A DNA stretch of 64,000 nt, taken from contig NZ_VAUP01000031.1 of assembly GCF_005871085.1 (NCBI RefSeq), forward strand, positions 124,001-188,000. The letters are read 5' to 3'. The notes beneath the pieces were generated by a model that did not search any database, was not told the origin of the DNA, and saw nothing but the letters and a program-made list of their open reading frames with translations. Made by a program: the position numbers and the translations under genes. Shown here one piece after another: positions 26,279 to 34,988 of this stretch (within the stretch, counting starts at the first letter, position 1; each line of letters starts with the position of its first letter). This stretch comes from Xanthobacter autotrophicus (GTDB lineage Bacteria; Pseudomonadota; Alphaproteobacteria; Rhizobiales; Xanthobacteraceae).

Positions 26279-29200
26279 TCACTCCCCCGGCTGAAGCGCC
26301 GGAGGCGTGGCAGGGGCGGCACCATGGCCCGCCCCGTGGCCCGCCCCTTGGGGCGCATCCGGCGCCACCGTGCCGTGGCCGTGCTGGGTGAGGGGCCGGT
26401 TGCCCGACAGCGCCCGCAGCATCACGTAGAACACCGGCGTCAGGAAGATGCCGAAGGCGGTCACGCCGATCATGCCGGCGAACACCGCCGTGCCCATGGC
26501 ATTGCGCATCTCCGCCCCGGCACCGATGGAGGTGACCAGCGGCACCACGCCCATGATGAAGGCAAGCGAGGTCATCAGGATCGGCCGCAGCCTCAGCCGG
26601 CTCGCCTCCAGCGCCGCCGCGACGGGGGTGCGTCCGGCGAACTCCAGTTCGCGGGCGAACTCCACGATCAGGATGGCGTTCTTGGCGGACAGTCCCACCA
26701 GCACCACGAGGCCGATCTGGGTGAAGACATTGTTGTCCCCCCCGGCAAGCCACACCCCGGTCATGGCCGCGAACAGGCCCGTGGGGACGATCATGATGAT
26801 GGCGAGCGGCAGCATCAGGCTCTCATACTGGGCCGCCAGCACCAGGAAGACGAGGAAGATGGCCAGCGGAAACACCCACACCGCCGAGTTGCCGGCGAGG
26901 ATGTCCTGGTAGGTCAGCTCCGTCCATTCGAAGGAGAAGCCCTTGGGCAGGGTCTCGGCCGCGATGCGCTCCACCGCCTGTTGTGCCTCGCCCGAGGAGA
27001 AGCCGGGGGCAGCACCGCCGTTCACATCCGCCGAGAGGAAGCCGTTGTAGCGCATAGCCCGCTCCGGCCCCGCCGCCGAGCGCACCTTGAGCAGCGCCGA
27101 GAGCGGGATCATCTCGCCGGTGGCCGAGCGCACCTTCAGGGTGCCCACATCCTCCGGCCGGGCGCGGAACGGGGCGTCCGCCTGCACCCGCACCGTGTAG
27201 GTGCGCCCGAAGGTGTTGAAGTCGTTCACATAGGCCGAGCCCAGATAGATCTGCATGGTCTCGAACACGTCGGTGACGGCCACATTCAGCTGGCGCGCCT
27301 TCACCCGGTCGATGTCGGCGAACAGCTGCGGCACGTTCACCTGATAGGAGGAGAACAGGCCGGCCAGTTCCGGCGCGGTGGCGGCCTTGGCGAGGAAGGC
27401 CTTGGTGGCCGCGTCGAGCGCCTCGTAGCCGCGGCCGGCGCGATCCTCGATCTGGAACTTGAACCCGCCGATGGTGCCGAGCCCCTGGACCGGGGGCGGG
27501 GGGAACATGGCGATCATCGCATCCGGGATGGATGCGAATTTCTGGTTCAGCGTCAAGGCGATGGCATTGCCGGAGAGGGCCGGGGACTTGCGCGCCTCGA
27601 ACTCGTCCAAACCGACAAAAACAATGCCGGAGTTGGAGGAGTTCGTGAACCCGTTGATGGACAGGCCGGGGAAGGCGATGGCGGACTTCACGCCCTCCTG
27701 CTTGAGGGCGATGTCGCTCATGTGGCGGATCACCTCTTCCGTGCGGTCCAGCGTGGCGCCGTCTGGAAGCTGAGCGAAACCGACGAGATACTGCTTGTCC
27801 TGCCCCGGCACGAAGCCGGGCGGCACGGCGCGGAACAGCACCGCAGTCATGGCCACCAGAACGAGGTAGAGGCCGAGCATGATCACCTTGTGGGCGATGG
27901 TGCGCTTCACCACGCCGCCATAGGCGTTGGAGCCCTTCACGAAGGCCTTGTTGAAGCCCTTGAAAAACCAGCCGAAAGCAAAATCCATGAGGCGCGTGAG
28001 GCGGTCCTTCGGCGCATCATGCCCCTTCAGCAGCAGGGCCGAGAGTGCTGGGGACAAGGTGAGGGAATTGATCGCCGAAATCACCGTCGAGATGGCGATG
28101 GTGAGGGCAAATTGCTTGTAGAACTGGCCGGTTAGCCCGGTGATGAAGGCCAGCGGCACGAACACCGCGATCAACACCAGAGCGATGGCGATGATGGGTC
28201 CCGACACCTCCTGCATGGCCTTGTAGGTGGCCTCCCGCGGGGAGAGCCCGGCCTCGATGTTGCGCTCCACATTCTCCACCACCACGATGGCGTCATCCAC
28301 CACGATGCCGATGGCGAGCACCAGACCGAACAGGGTCAAGGCATTGATGGAAAACCCGAAAAGATGCATCACCGCGAACGTGCCGACGATCGACACCGGC
28401 ACCGCCAGAAGCGGGATGATGGAGGCCCGCCAGGTCTGGAGGAACACGATCACCACCAGCACCACCAGCAGCACCGCTTCCAGAAGCGTGTGCACCACCG
28501 CGTCGATGGAGGCGCGGACGAACTGGGTGGTGTCGTAGACGATGGAATAATCCACGCCTTCCGGCATGTTGGCCTTGATCTCCTCCATCACCCGCCGCGC
28601 CTCGTCGGCGATGCGGATGGCGTTGGAGCCGGGGGCCTGGAAGATGGGAACGGCCACCGCCTGGGTGTTGTTGAGCAAGGATCGCAGGGCATATTCGGAG
28701 GCGCCCAACTCTACCCGCGCCACGTCCTTCAACAGCACGATCTCGCCGTTGGTGCCGCTCTTCACCACGATGTTGCCGAACTCCTCCACGTTGGCGAGGC
28801 GGCCCTGGGCGTTGATGGACAGTTGCAGGTCGAGGCCCGGCGCGCCGGGGGAAGCGCCCACCACACCGGCCGCCGCCTGCACGTTCTGGGCGCGTATCTC
28901 GCGCACCACGTCGGCGGCGGACAGCCCGTGTTCGGCCACTTTCTGCGGGTCGAGCCAGATGCGCATGGAATAATCGCCGGCGCCGAACAGCTGAACCTGC
29001 CCCACGCCCTCGATGCGGGCGAGCCGGTCCTTCACGTTCAGCACCGCGTAATTGCGCAGATAGGTGGTGTCGTAGCGGTTATTGGGGGAAATGAGGTGAA
29101 CCACCATGGTGAGGTCTGGCGAGGACTTCACCGTGGTCACGCCGAGCCGCCGCACTTCTTCCGGCAGCCGGGGTTCCGCCTGGGAGATGCGGTTCTGCAC

Positions 29201-29524
29201 CAGCTGCTGCGCCTTGTCCGGGTCGGTACCCAGCTTGAAGGTGACGGTGAGCGTCATCAGGCCGTCGGTGGTGGCCTGGCTGGACATATAGAGCATGTCC
29301 TGGACGCCGTTGATGGCCTCTTCAAGCGGCGTGGAGACGGTCTCGGCGATCACCTTGGGGTTGGCGCCGGGATAGGTGGCACGCACCACCACCTGCGGCG
29401 GTACCACTTCCGGATATTCGGAGATGGGCATGGCCCGCATGGCGATGAGGCCGGCGAGGAAGATGAGCACCGACAACACACCCGCGAAGATGGGACGGTC
29501 GATGAAGAACTTGGACAGGTTCAT
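26279..29524 (-). CDS. RND efflux pump, HAE-1 family inner-membrane transporter (AcrB/MexF-like)
   Basis: A 1081-residue proton-driven multidrug exporter of the HAE-1 family, close in type to AcrB/BepE/MexF. It begins MNLSKFFIDRPIFAGVLSV, the usual N-terminal helix, has two large periplasmic loops, and has the TM4 acidic relay in GIVVDDAIVVVENVER. Membrane helices 7-12 follow, with GLSAKNAILIVEFA in TM10. The C-terminus is Gly/His/Ala-rich. The ATG at 29524 is correct; an in-frame extension upstream runs through a dispersed repeat and is spurious. It is the third gene of a hydrolase-MFP-RND operon. No outer-membrane factor is next to it. Confidence 0.96.
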   Translation of the reverse strand: MNLSKFFIDRPIFAGVLSVLIFLAGLIAMRAMPISEYPEVVPPQVVVRATYPGANPKVIAETVSTPLEEAINGVQDMLYMSSQATTDGLMTLTVTFKLGTDPDKAQQLVQNRISQAEPRLPEEVRRLGVTTVKSSPDLTMVVHLISPNNRYDTTYLRNYAVLNVKDRLARIEGVGQVQLFGAGDYSMRIWLDPQKVAEHGLSAADVVREIRAQNVQAAAGVVGASPGAPGLDLQLSINAQGRLANVEEFGNIVVKSGTNGEIVLLKDVARVELGASEYALRSLLNNTQAVAVPIFQAPGSNAIRIADEARRVMEEIKANMPEGVDYSIVYDTTQFVRASIDAVVHTLLEAVLLVVLVVIVFLQTWRASIIPLLAVPVSIVGTFAVMHLFGFSINALTLFGLVLAIGIVVDDAIVVVENVERNIEAGLSPREATYKAMQEVSGPIIAIALVLIAVFVPLAFITGLTGQFYKQFALTIAISTVISAINSLTLSPALSALLLKGHDAPKDRLTRLMDFAFGWFFKGFNKAFVKGSNAYGGVVKRTIAHKVIMLGLYLVLVAMTAVLFRAVPPGFVPGQDKQYLVGFAQLPDGATLDRTEEVIRHMSDIALKQEGVKSAIAFPGLSINGFTNSSNSGIVFVGLDEFEARKSPALSGNAIALTLNQKFASIPDAMIAMFPPPPVQGLGTIGGFKFQIEDRAGRGYEALDAATKAFLAKAATAPELAGLFSSYQVNVPQLFADIDRVKARQLNVAVTDVFETMQIYLGSAYVNDFNTFGRTYTVRVQADAPFRARPEDVGTLKVRSATGEMIPLSALLKVRSAAGPERAMRYNGFLSADVNGGAAPGFSSGEAQQAVERIAAETLPKGFSFEWTELTYQDILAGNSAVWVFPLAIFLVFLVLAAQYESLMLPLAIIMIVPTGLFAAMTGVWLAGGDNNVFTQIGLVVLVGLSAKNAILIVEFARELEFAGRTPVAAALEASRLRLRPILMTSLAFIMGVVPLVTSIGAGAEMRNAMGTAVFAGMIGVTAFGIFLTPVFYVMLRALSGNRPLTQHGHGTVAPDAPQGAGHGAGHGAAPATPPALQPGE

Positions 29525-29870
29525 GGGACCCTCCCGAAGATGCGGGTGGCTAGAGCGATTTCCGCTCGCCTTGGCTCGCGGTAATTGCTCTAGAGTGTTG
29601 TGTTGACGCGTTTTCTTCACGCGAACCGGTATCCACTTCGCTCGAAAGCACTCTGAAGCGGTTGGGAACATGGGACGCGGCAGGTCCTTGCCCGTTCCCG
29701 CTACGGGAAGGGGAGGACGGAAAAGGTGGGTGAGGGGCGATGCCGCTTGCCGGGGGCGCAGCGCACGGCCCACCCCTCACCCGCCCTCTCCCATGCGGGG
29801 GAGAGGGATCGAAAACCGGTTCACAATTCTTGCGTCATCCCCGGCAGGCCGGGGCCGACGGCGAGAGGTG
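29525..29870. other. Intergenic region inside the efflux operon, filled with repeats
   Basis: 346 bp separate the MFP and RND genes, unusually far for acrAB-type pairs. The gap holds the second 107-bp dispersed repeat (29551-29657) and a degenerate member of the palindromic family near 29775-29815 (CTCTCCCATGCGGGGGAGAG). No promoter or terminator with a T-run was recognised. Confidence 0.6.
29551..29657 (-). repeat. 107-bp dispersed repeat, copy B
   Basis: The reverse complement aligns end to end with 20951-21057 without gaps. It lies 27 bp upstream of the RND start. The open frame through it, ending ...IPVRVKKTR, joins in frame to the RND gene and would produce a false N-terminal extension. 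Confidence 0.85.
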
Positions 29871-31103
29871 TCAGTTGGCGATGGTCGCGGAAGCTGCTTC
29901 CGTCACCCGCATGGGCACGCTCTGGGGAGCCACCGGCGCGCCGGGGCGCACGCGGTGGAGACCGTTGACGACGATACGTTCGCCCGCCTTCAGGCCGCTG
30001 GTGACCACGCGCAGGCCGTCCACCGGGGCGCCCAGGGTGACCTCGCGCCACACGGCGGTATTGGCGGCGTCCACCACGAAGACGAACTTCTTGTCCTGGT
30101 CGGTGCCCACCGCCCGCTCGCTTACGAGGAGGGCCGGCTCGCTGACGGGCTGGCCCATCTCAAGGCGCGCGAACTGGCCGGGCAAAAGCCGTCCGTCGGC
30201 GTTGGCGAAGCGGGCGCGCACCCGCACCGTGCCGGTGCGCACGTCTACCTGGTTGTCCACCAGCTGCATGCGCCCCTCAACCGGCGCGCCGCCGGCGGAG
30301 GTGGTCATGAGCACGGGGATACGGTCCAACTGCTCGGACACATCCGCGCCGGTGCCGAGCCCGGCGAGGGCACGGGAGACGGTAGCTTCGTCCGCGTTGA
30401 AGCTGGCGTAGATGGGGTCCACCGACACCAAAGTGGTGAGCACCGGCGCGCCGGGGCCGGCGGCAACGAGGTTGCCCACCGTGATCTCGGACTTGCCGAC
30501 GCGGCCCGACACCGGGGCGCGGACGCGGGTGTAGGAGAGATTGAGCTTGGCCGAGGTAAGCTTGGCCTCGACGGCGCGCAGGGCCGCCTCGGCGGCGCGC
30601 TGGCCGTTGACGCGCTCGTCGAGGTCGCGCTGGGAGACGGTGCGGGAGGTCCACAGGCGCTGGCCACGCTCCAGTTCGTTGCGGGCCAGTTCCACGCGGG
30701 CCTGGGCGGCGGCTACCTGAGCCTCGGCCTCGGCGACTTCAGCCTCGAACGGCTCAGGATCGATGGAGACGAGCAGTTCGCCCTCGCGCACCAGGGCACC
30801 CTCGCGGAAATGGATGGCCTTGATGGCGCCGGCGACGCGTGAGCGCACCTCGACCCGTTCCACAGCTTCGAGGCGGCCGGAGAAGGTCTCGAACAGCCGC
30901 GCGTCGCGGGGTTCCACGGTGGCGACTGAGACCGCGACCGCGGCGGGCGCGGCTGCGGCCGGCTTTTCGGCATGGGCGCGGGTCTCTGGCAGGCCGTAAA
31001 GCGTGCCGAGGACGGCGGCCACGGCGACGGAGCCGAGGAGCAGGCGGTTGCGCAGGCGGGCTGTGCGGGGGGCGGGTGTCGGGGTTGTGATGGGGGCGGT
31101 CAT
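29871..31103 (-). CDS. RND efflux pump, periplasmic adaptor (membrane fusion protein)
   Basis: A 410-residue AcrA/MexE-type adaptor linking the inner-membrane pump to an outer-membrane channel. It has an N-terminal membrane anchor (LLLGSVAVAAVLGTLYGL, residues about 20-38) instead of a lipobox. The split lipoyl/barrel-sandwich domain is VRSRVAGAIKAIHFREGALVREGELLVSIDP and RVRAPVSGRVGKSEITVGNLV. Between its halves lies a helical hairpin (about 120-165), and beta-barrel and membrane-proximal domains follow. It lies 38 bp after the hydrolase gene and is expected to be co-transcribed with it and the RND gene. Confidence 0.94.
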   Translation of the reverse strand: MTAPITTPTPAPRTARLRNRLLLGSVAVAAVLGTLYGLPETRAHAEKPAAAAPAAVAVSVATVEPRDARLFETFSGRLEAVERVEVRSRVAGAIKAIHFREGALVREGELLVSIDPEPFEAEVAEAEAQVAAAQARVELARNELERGQRLWTSRTVSQRDLDERVNGQRAAEAALRAVEAKLTSAKLNLSYTRVRAPVSGRVGKSEITVGNLVAAGPGAPVLTTLVSVDPIYASFNADEATVSRALAGLGTGADVSEQLDRIPVLMTTSAGGAPVEGRMQLVDNQVDVRTGTVRVRARFANADGRLLPGQFARLEMGQPVSEPALLVSERAVGTDQDKKFVFVVDAANTAVWREVTLGAPVDGLRVVTSGLKAGERIVVNGLHRVRPGAPVAPQSVPMRVTEAASATIAN

Positions 31104-31141
31104 GGGGGCAGATCCCTGGGGCGGTTCTGGATGTCGGGCGG

Positions 31142-31972
31142 TCAGAGGACGGCCGGGGCCGGCTTGCGCCGACGCGGTCGTGACGATTCGAAGAAGCGGG
31201 AAAACAGGGTGCGCATGGCCTCGGCCCAGGATTCGGGCTTTTCGGGCGGCGCCGAAATGCCCTCGGGCCAGTGGGTTGGGCCGGGCAGGATGTGGAGTTC
31301 GGTGGCGACGCCGGCCTTCTCCAGCGCGCCGGCGTAGCGGGCGCTCTCGTCCCGCATGGGACAGTCCTGCGCGCTCACCACCAACGCGGGGGGCAGGCCT
31401 TGCAGGCGGGAGGAGGCGAGGGGCGCGGCATAGGGGTGGGCGGCCTTCTCGGGCGAGCCCAGATAGGTCTGCCAGCCGTCGGCCCACTTGCAGCCGCAGG
31501 TGCCGGCTTCGGCGGCGCGCAGCGAGGCGGTGGCGAGGCTGGGGTCGAGCATGGGCGAGATGAGGATCTGGCCGGCGAGGGGCGGGGCTTGCTGGTCACG
31601 GGCCATCATGGCGAGGCCGGCGGCAAGGTTGCCACCCGATTCCTCCCCCGCCACGTAGAGCGGGGCATTGCGGCCGGCGAACTCGGTTCGGCGACTGTAG
31701 AGCGCCGACAATGCGCCGAAGGCGGCGGTCAGGGCGAAGGGGAACGGGTGCTCGCAGGCCAGCGGATAGTCGGCCGAGACCACCACGGCGCCGGCCTCCG
31801 CGAGCAGGGCGGCGATATAGGCGCCACAGTCAAGGGTGCCACCGGTGAAGGCACCGCCGTGCAGGTGTAAAATGAGCGGAACGGCGCCCTTGCCGGGGCG
31901 GACACCATACAGCCGCGCCGGCATGGGGCCGGCTTGCGTCTGCAGGGATGTCTCTTGCCAGTGGGGGGCCAT
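31142..31972 (-). CDS. Alpha/beta-hydrolase, HSL-type, with altered nucleophile elbow
   Basis: A 276-residue alpha/beta-hydrolase of the hormone-sensitive-lipase-like group. The oxyanion motif is HGGA (residues 38-41 in HLHGGAFTGG). The acid is probably D203 (SAQDCPMRDE) and the histidine H234 (PGPTHWPEG). The nucleophile elbow reads G109-E-E-S-G-G-N, where the family has G-D-S-A-G-G-N. The position of the catalytic serine is therefore Glu111, and a serine occurs one residue later (S112). Catalysis may be lost or altered. It is first in the operon with the MFP and RND genes and divergent from a LysR gene. Function unknown. Confidence 0.85.
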   Translation of the reverse strand: MAPHWQETSLQTQAGPMPARLYGVRPGKGAVPLILHLHGGAFTGGTLDCGAYIAALLAEAGAVVVSADYPLACEHPFPFALTAAFGALSALYSRRTEFAGRNAPLYVAGEESGGNLAAGLAMMARDQQAPPLAGQILISPMLDPSLATASLRAAEAGTCGCKWADGWQTYLGSPEKAAHPYAAPLASSRLQGLPPALVVSAQDCPMRDESARYAGALEKAGVATELHILPGPTHWPEGISAPPEKPESWAEAMRTLFSRFFESSRPRRRKPAPAVL

Positions 31973-32080
31973 CGCGAACTGTCCTCGGTGCCGGCGGCGA
32001 CGCCCGCCTTGTGCAGTGCGAGAACGATATTGATCGTCTATATGCCGATAAAGCCGTTAAATATGGTATCATTGTTCACA

Positions 32081-32102
32081 TCAGTGAATAATATGCGCAT
32101 AT
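32081..32102. promoter_or_regulatory. Palindrome in the divergent hydrolase/lysR promoter (candidate LysR site)
   Basis: The core TTCAC-ATCA-GTGAA is a perfect inverted repeat, and three further outer bases on each side also match (ATT...AAT). It ends 23 bp before the lysR ATG, in the AT-richest part of the 152-bp gap. Placement fits autoregulation by the LysR protein and control of the efflux operon. Confidence 0.55.
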
Positions 32103-32124
32103 TTTCACGGCGGAAGGTTGGATC

Positions 32125-33045
32125 ATGGATCAGCTTGCTGCGATGCGGGCCTTTGTGCGGGTGGTGGAGACCGGGAATTTCACCCGCGCCGCCGACCTCA
32201 TGGACATGCCCAAGGCGACCTTGACCAAGCACGTGCAATCGCTGGAGCAGCATCTGCGCACGCGCCTGTTCAACCGCACCACGCGGCGTGTGACCGTCAC
32301 CCCCGACGGGGCTGCCTATTACGAGCGGGCACTGCTGATCCTCAACGATCTCGACGAACTGGACGGCTCGCTTTCCACGGCGCAGGCCCTGCCGCAGGGC
32401 CGGCTGCGCATCGACCTGTCGCCGTCGCTGGCCACCCGCCTGCTGATCCCGGCGCTGCCGGATTTCCTTGCCCGCTTTCCCGATATTGCCCTCGACGTCG
32501 GCTGCACCGACCGGCCGGTGGATCTGTTGGGTGAAAACGTGGATTGCGTGATCCGCGTGGGCGAGATCCACGATCCCAATCTGGTCGCCCGCCGCATCGG
32601 CGAACTGAGCTTCGAGGCGGTGGCGGCCCCCGCCTATATCGCCCGTTACGGGATGCCCTCACACCCGAAGGAGTTTGAGGCCGGCCACGTGGTGGTCCGC
32701 TATTTCAGCGCGCAGACGGGACGTTACCACCCGTTCGAGTTCGTCCGGGGCTCGGAGGTGGTGGAGGTGACGGGCGACTACCGCATGGCCTGCAACGACG
32801 GCAACGCCTATATCGCCGCCGGCCTCGCCGGCCTTGGCGTGATTCAGGCGCCCGTGTTCCACGTGGACGAGCACCTCGCCTCCGGGGCGCTGGTGCGCGT
32901 GCTCACCGACTGGACCGCCGGCAGCATGCCCATCCATGTGGTCTATCCGCCGAGCCGCCACCTCTCCAACCGCCTGAGGGTGTTCGTGGATTGGGTGGCG
33001 GAGCTGTTCGCCCGCTCCGACCTCGCCCGCCGGGCGGCGGGGTGA
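32125..33045 (+). CDS. LysR family transcriptional regulator
   Basis: A 306-residue LysR-type regulator. The winged helix-turn-helix is at residues about 1-60 (FVRVVETGNFTRAADLMDMPKATLTKHVQSLEQHL), joined by a linker helix to a periplasmic-binding-like effector domain (about 90-295). The DMPKATLTKHV recognition helix and DCVIRVG / RRIGELSF segments place it in the CrgA/DsdC-like cluster common near efflux pumps. It is divergent from the hydrolase-MFP-RND operon, which it most likely controls. The effector is unknown. Confidence 0.93.
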   Translation: MDQLAAMRAFVRVVETGNFTRAADLMDMPKATLTKHVQSLEQHLRTRLFNRTTRRVTVTPDGAAYYERALLILNDLDELDGSLSTAQALPQGRLRIDLSPSLATRLLIPALPDFLARFPDIALDVGCTDRPVDLLGENVDCVIRVGEIHDPNLVARRIGELSFEAVAAPAYIARYGMPSHPKEFEAGHVVVRYFSAQTGRYHPFEFVRGSEVVEVTGDYRMACNDGNAYIAAGLAGLGVIQAPVFHVDEHLASGALVRVLTDWTAGSMPIHVVYPPSRHLSNRLRVFVDWVAELFARSDLARRAAG

Positions 33046-33070
33046 CCCAGGTGAGGCCGGCGCGCGCGTT

Positions 33071-33760
33071 TCAGTCGTCTGAATAGCGCTCCTCGGCCCA
33101 GGGGTCGCCGCGCATGTGGTAGCCCCGTGCCTCCCAGAATCCGGCCTTGTCGCGGGCGATGAACTCGATGCCCTTCAGCCACTTGGCGCTCTTCCAGAAA
33201 TACAGGTGCGGCACCACCAGCCGCACCGGGCCGCCATGCTCGCGGGTGAGCGGCGATCCCTCCCAAGAATGGGCGATCACCGCGTCTTCGGCGGCGAAAT
33301 CCTCCAGCAGCAGGTTGGTGGTGTAGCCGTCGTAGGAATGCAGCATCACCGCCACCGCGTGGGGCGCCGGCCTCACCCGCTCCAAAAGCTCGCGGGTAGA
33401 GACGCCCTCGAAGGCGTTGTCATAGCGCGACCAGGTGGTGACGCAGTGGATGTCACTGACATTGCGGGTCTGCGGCAGGGCGCGGAACGCATCCCAGTCC
33501 AGCGACAGGGCGGTCTCCACCGCGCCGGTGACATCAAGGCGGAAGGCCTCCCGCGTCACCACCGGCGTCATGCCGAGGTCGAGCACCGGCCAGTCCTTCA
33601 CCAGATGCTGGCCGGCGGGCAGGCGTTCGGTCTCCGGACGGGTGACGCGGCCGGTCAGGAAGCGCCCTTCCTGCGCCCAGCGCTGCTTGGTGGTGGTGAG
33701 CTTGGTATCGGGCGGCAGCGACGGGTCGGCGCCAGGACCTTGATGCAGGTCTTCGCTCAT
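33071..33760 (-). CDS. Sulfite oxidase-like molybdopterin oxidoreductase (YuiH-like)
   Basis: A 229-residue cytosolic protein with only the molybdopterin (SUOX) domain. The molybdenum-ligand cysteine is C106 in SDIHCVTTWSRYDN. Other family features are SYDGYTTNL, HGGPVRLVVPHLYFWKSAKWLKGI and the C-terminal FWEARGYHMRGDPW. There is no Tat signal, no haem domain and no dimerisation domain, unlike YedY or true sulfite oxidases. The substrate is unknown. It is divergent from murB. Confidence 0.9.
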   Translation of the reverse strand: MSEDLHQGPGADPSLPPDTKLTTTKQRWAQEGRFLTGRVTRPETERLPAGQHLVKDWPVLDLGMTPVVTREAFRLDVTGAVETALSLDWDAFRALPQTRNVSDIHCVTTWSRYDNAFEGVSTRELLERVRPAPHAVAVMLHSYDGYTTNLLLEDFAAEDAVIAHSWEGSPLTREHGGPVRLVVPHLYFWKSAKWLKGIEFIARDKAGFWEARGYHMRGDPWAEERYSDD

Positions 33761-33898
33761 GGGGGCAGCTCCAGGCGAAAGGGAAGGGCGAATGGTCTGC
33801 CATGATGCCACGTCATGGCGGCCCGGCAAAAGCCGGCGATGCTTGCCCTCGCGACCCTGTTATGGGAGAGCGACCCCTATGATGGACGGACGGGCAGG

Positions 33899-34852
33899 AT
33901 GAGCGTGGCACAGACACACCCGGCGGGACATGGCTTCGAGGACCTGGTCCCCGGCCTCAAGGCGCGCCTTCCGGGCCTGCGCGGCTCCTTGAAGGCCAAT
34001 GCGCCGCTCGCCGAATTCACCTGGTTCCGCGCCGGCGGCCCGGCCCAGATGCTGTTCGTGCCGGCGGACGAGGATGACCTCGCCACCTTCCTCGCCGGCC
34101 TGCCTGCGGAGGTGCCGGTGACCGTCATCGGCCTCGGCTCCAACCTCATCGTACGCGACGGCGGCGTGCCGGGGGTGGTGATCCGCCTTGCCCGCGGCTT
34201 CACGGAGATCGCAGTGGAAGGCACTCGAATCATCGCCGGCGCCGGCGTGCCCGATGTGAAGGTGGCGCGGGCGGCGGCTGATGCGGGCCTTGCCGGCTTC
34301 TCCTTCCTGCGCGGCATTCCCGGCGCCGTGGGCGGTGCCCTGCGCATGAATGGCGGCGCCTATGGCGGCGAGACCAAGGACGTCCTGGTCAGCGCGGACG
34401 CCGTCACCCGCGCCGGCGCGAAGGTGCGCTTCACCAACGCCGAAATGGGTTTCACCTACCGCCATTGCGCCGTCCCGGCGGACGTGGTCTTCACCCGCGC
34501 CGTGTTCGAGGGGCGGCCCGGCGATCCGGCGGTGATCGCCGCCGAAATGGCGAAGATCACCGAGAGCCGGGAGGCGACCCAGCCCATCAAGAGCCGCACT
34601 GGCGGTTCCACCTTCAAGAACCCGCCCGGCACCAGCGCCTGGAAGCTGGTGGATGCGGCCGGCTGCCGGGGCCTGACCATCGGCCGGGCGCAGGTGTCCG
34701 AGCTGCACACCAACTTCCTCATCAACCTTGGTGGCGCCACCGCCGCCGAGATCGAGGGGCTGGGCGAGGAAGTGCGCCGCCGGGTGAAGGCCCATTCCGG
34801 CATCGAGCTGGAATGGGAAATCAAGCGCATCGGCCTGCCTGCCTCCTCCTGA
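33899..34852 (+). CDS. murB: UDP-N-acetylenolpyruvoylglucosamine reductase
   Basis: A 317-residue FAD enzyme that reduces UDP-GlcNAc-enolpyruvate to UDP-MurNAc in peptidoglycan precursor synthesis. The FAD-binding part shows [27 protein letters not shown] and [18 protein letters not shown]. The catalytic serine is in [12 protein letters not shown], and the C-terminal part has [13 protein letters not shown]. The type matches MurB without the extra loop (type II-like). It opens the visible part of the dcw cluster. murG and murC, which usually precede it, are missing here; a sulfite-oxidase-like gene takes their place on the other strand. Confidence 0.97.
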   Translation: MSVAQTHPAGHGFEDLVPGLKARLPGLRGSLKANAPLAEFTWFRAGGPAQMLFVPADEDDLATFLAGLPAEVPVTVIGLGSNLIVRDGGVPGVVIRLARGFTEIAVEGTRIIAGAGVPDVKVARAAADAGLAGFSFLRGIPGAVGGALRMNGGAYGGETKDVLVSADAVTRAGAKVRFTNAEMGFTYRHCAVPADVVFTRAVFEGRPGDPAVIAAEMAKITESREATQPIKSRTGGSTFKNPPGTSAWKLVDAAGCRGLTIGRAQVSELHTNFLINLGGATAAEIEGLGEEVRRRVKAHSGIELEWEIKRIGLPASS

Positions 34853-34867
34853 GCGGACATTAGCAAA

Positions 34868-34891
34868 GGCGCAAGGCAGCTGCGCCATTTT
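34868..34891 (+). terminator. Weak terminator-like hairpin between murB and ddl
   Basis: GGCGCA and TGCGCC pair around a 7-nt loop and are followed by ATTTT. The stem is only 6 bp. The murB-ddl gap is 136 bp, wide for a dcw cluster, so a partial terminator or attenuator is possible. Confidence 0.3.
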
Positions 34892-34988
34892 GGGGCGCCG
34901 GCCCCGTGGCGCCGCAAGACGCGCCCCATTGCGGGCTTGCCTTGCGGGTTTTCCTTGGGGCGCCGGCGATCAGATCGGGAAGAAGGTC

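Noticed and set aside
29525-29773. Upstream extension of the RND pump by about 80 residues
   Set aside because: The extension is encoded by the dispersed repeat and lacks any signal; the normal RND N-terminus MNLSKFFIDRP starts at 29524.
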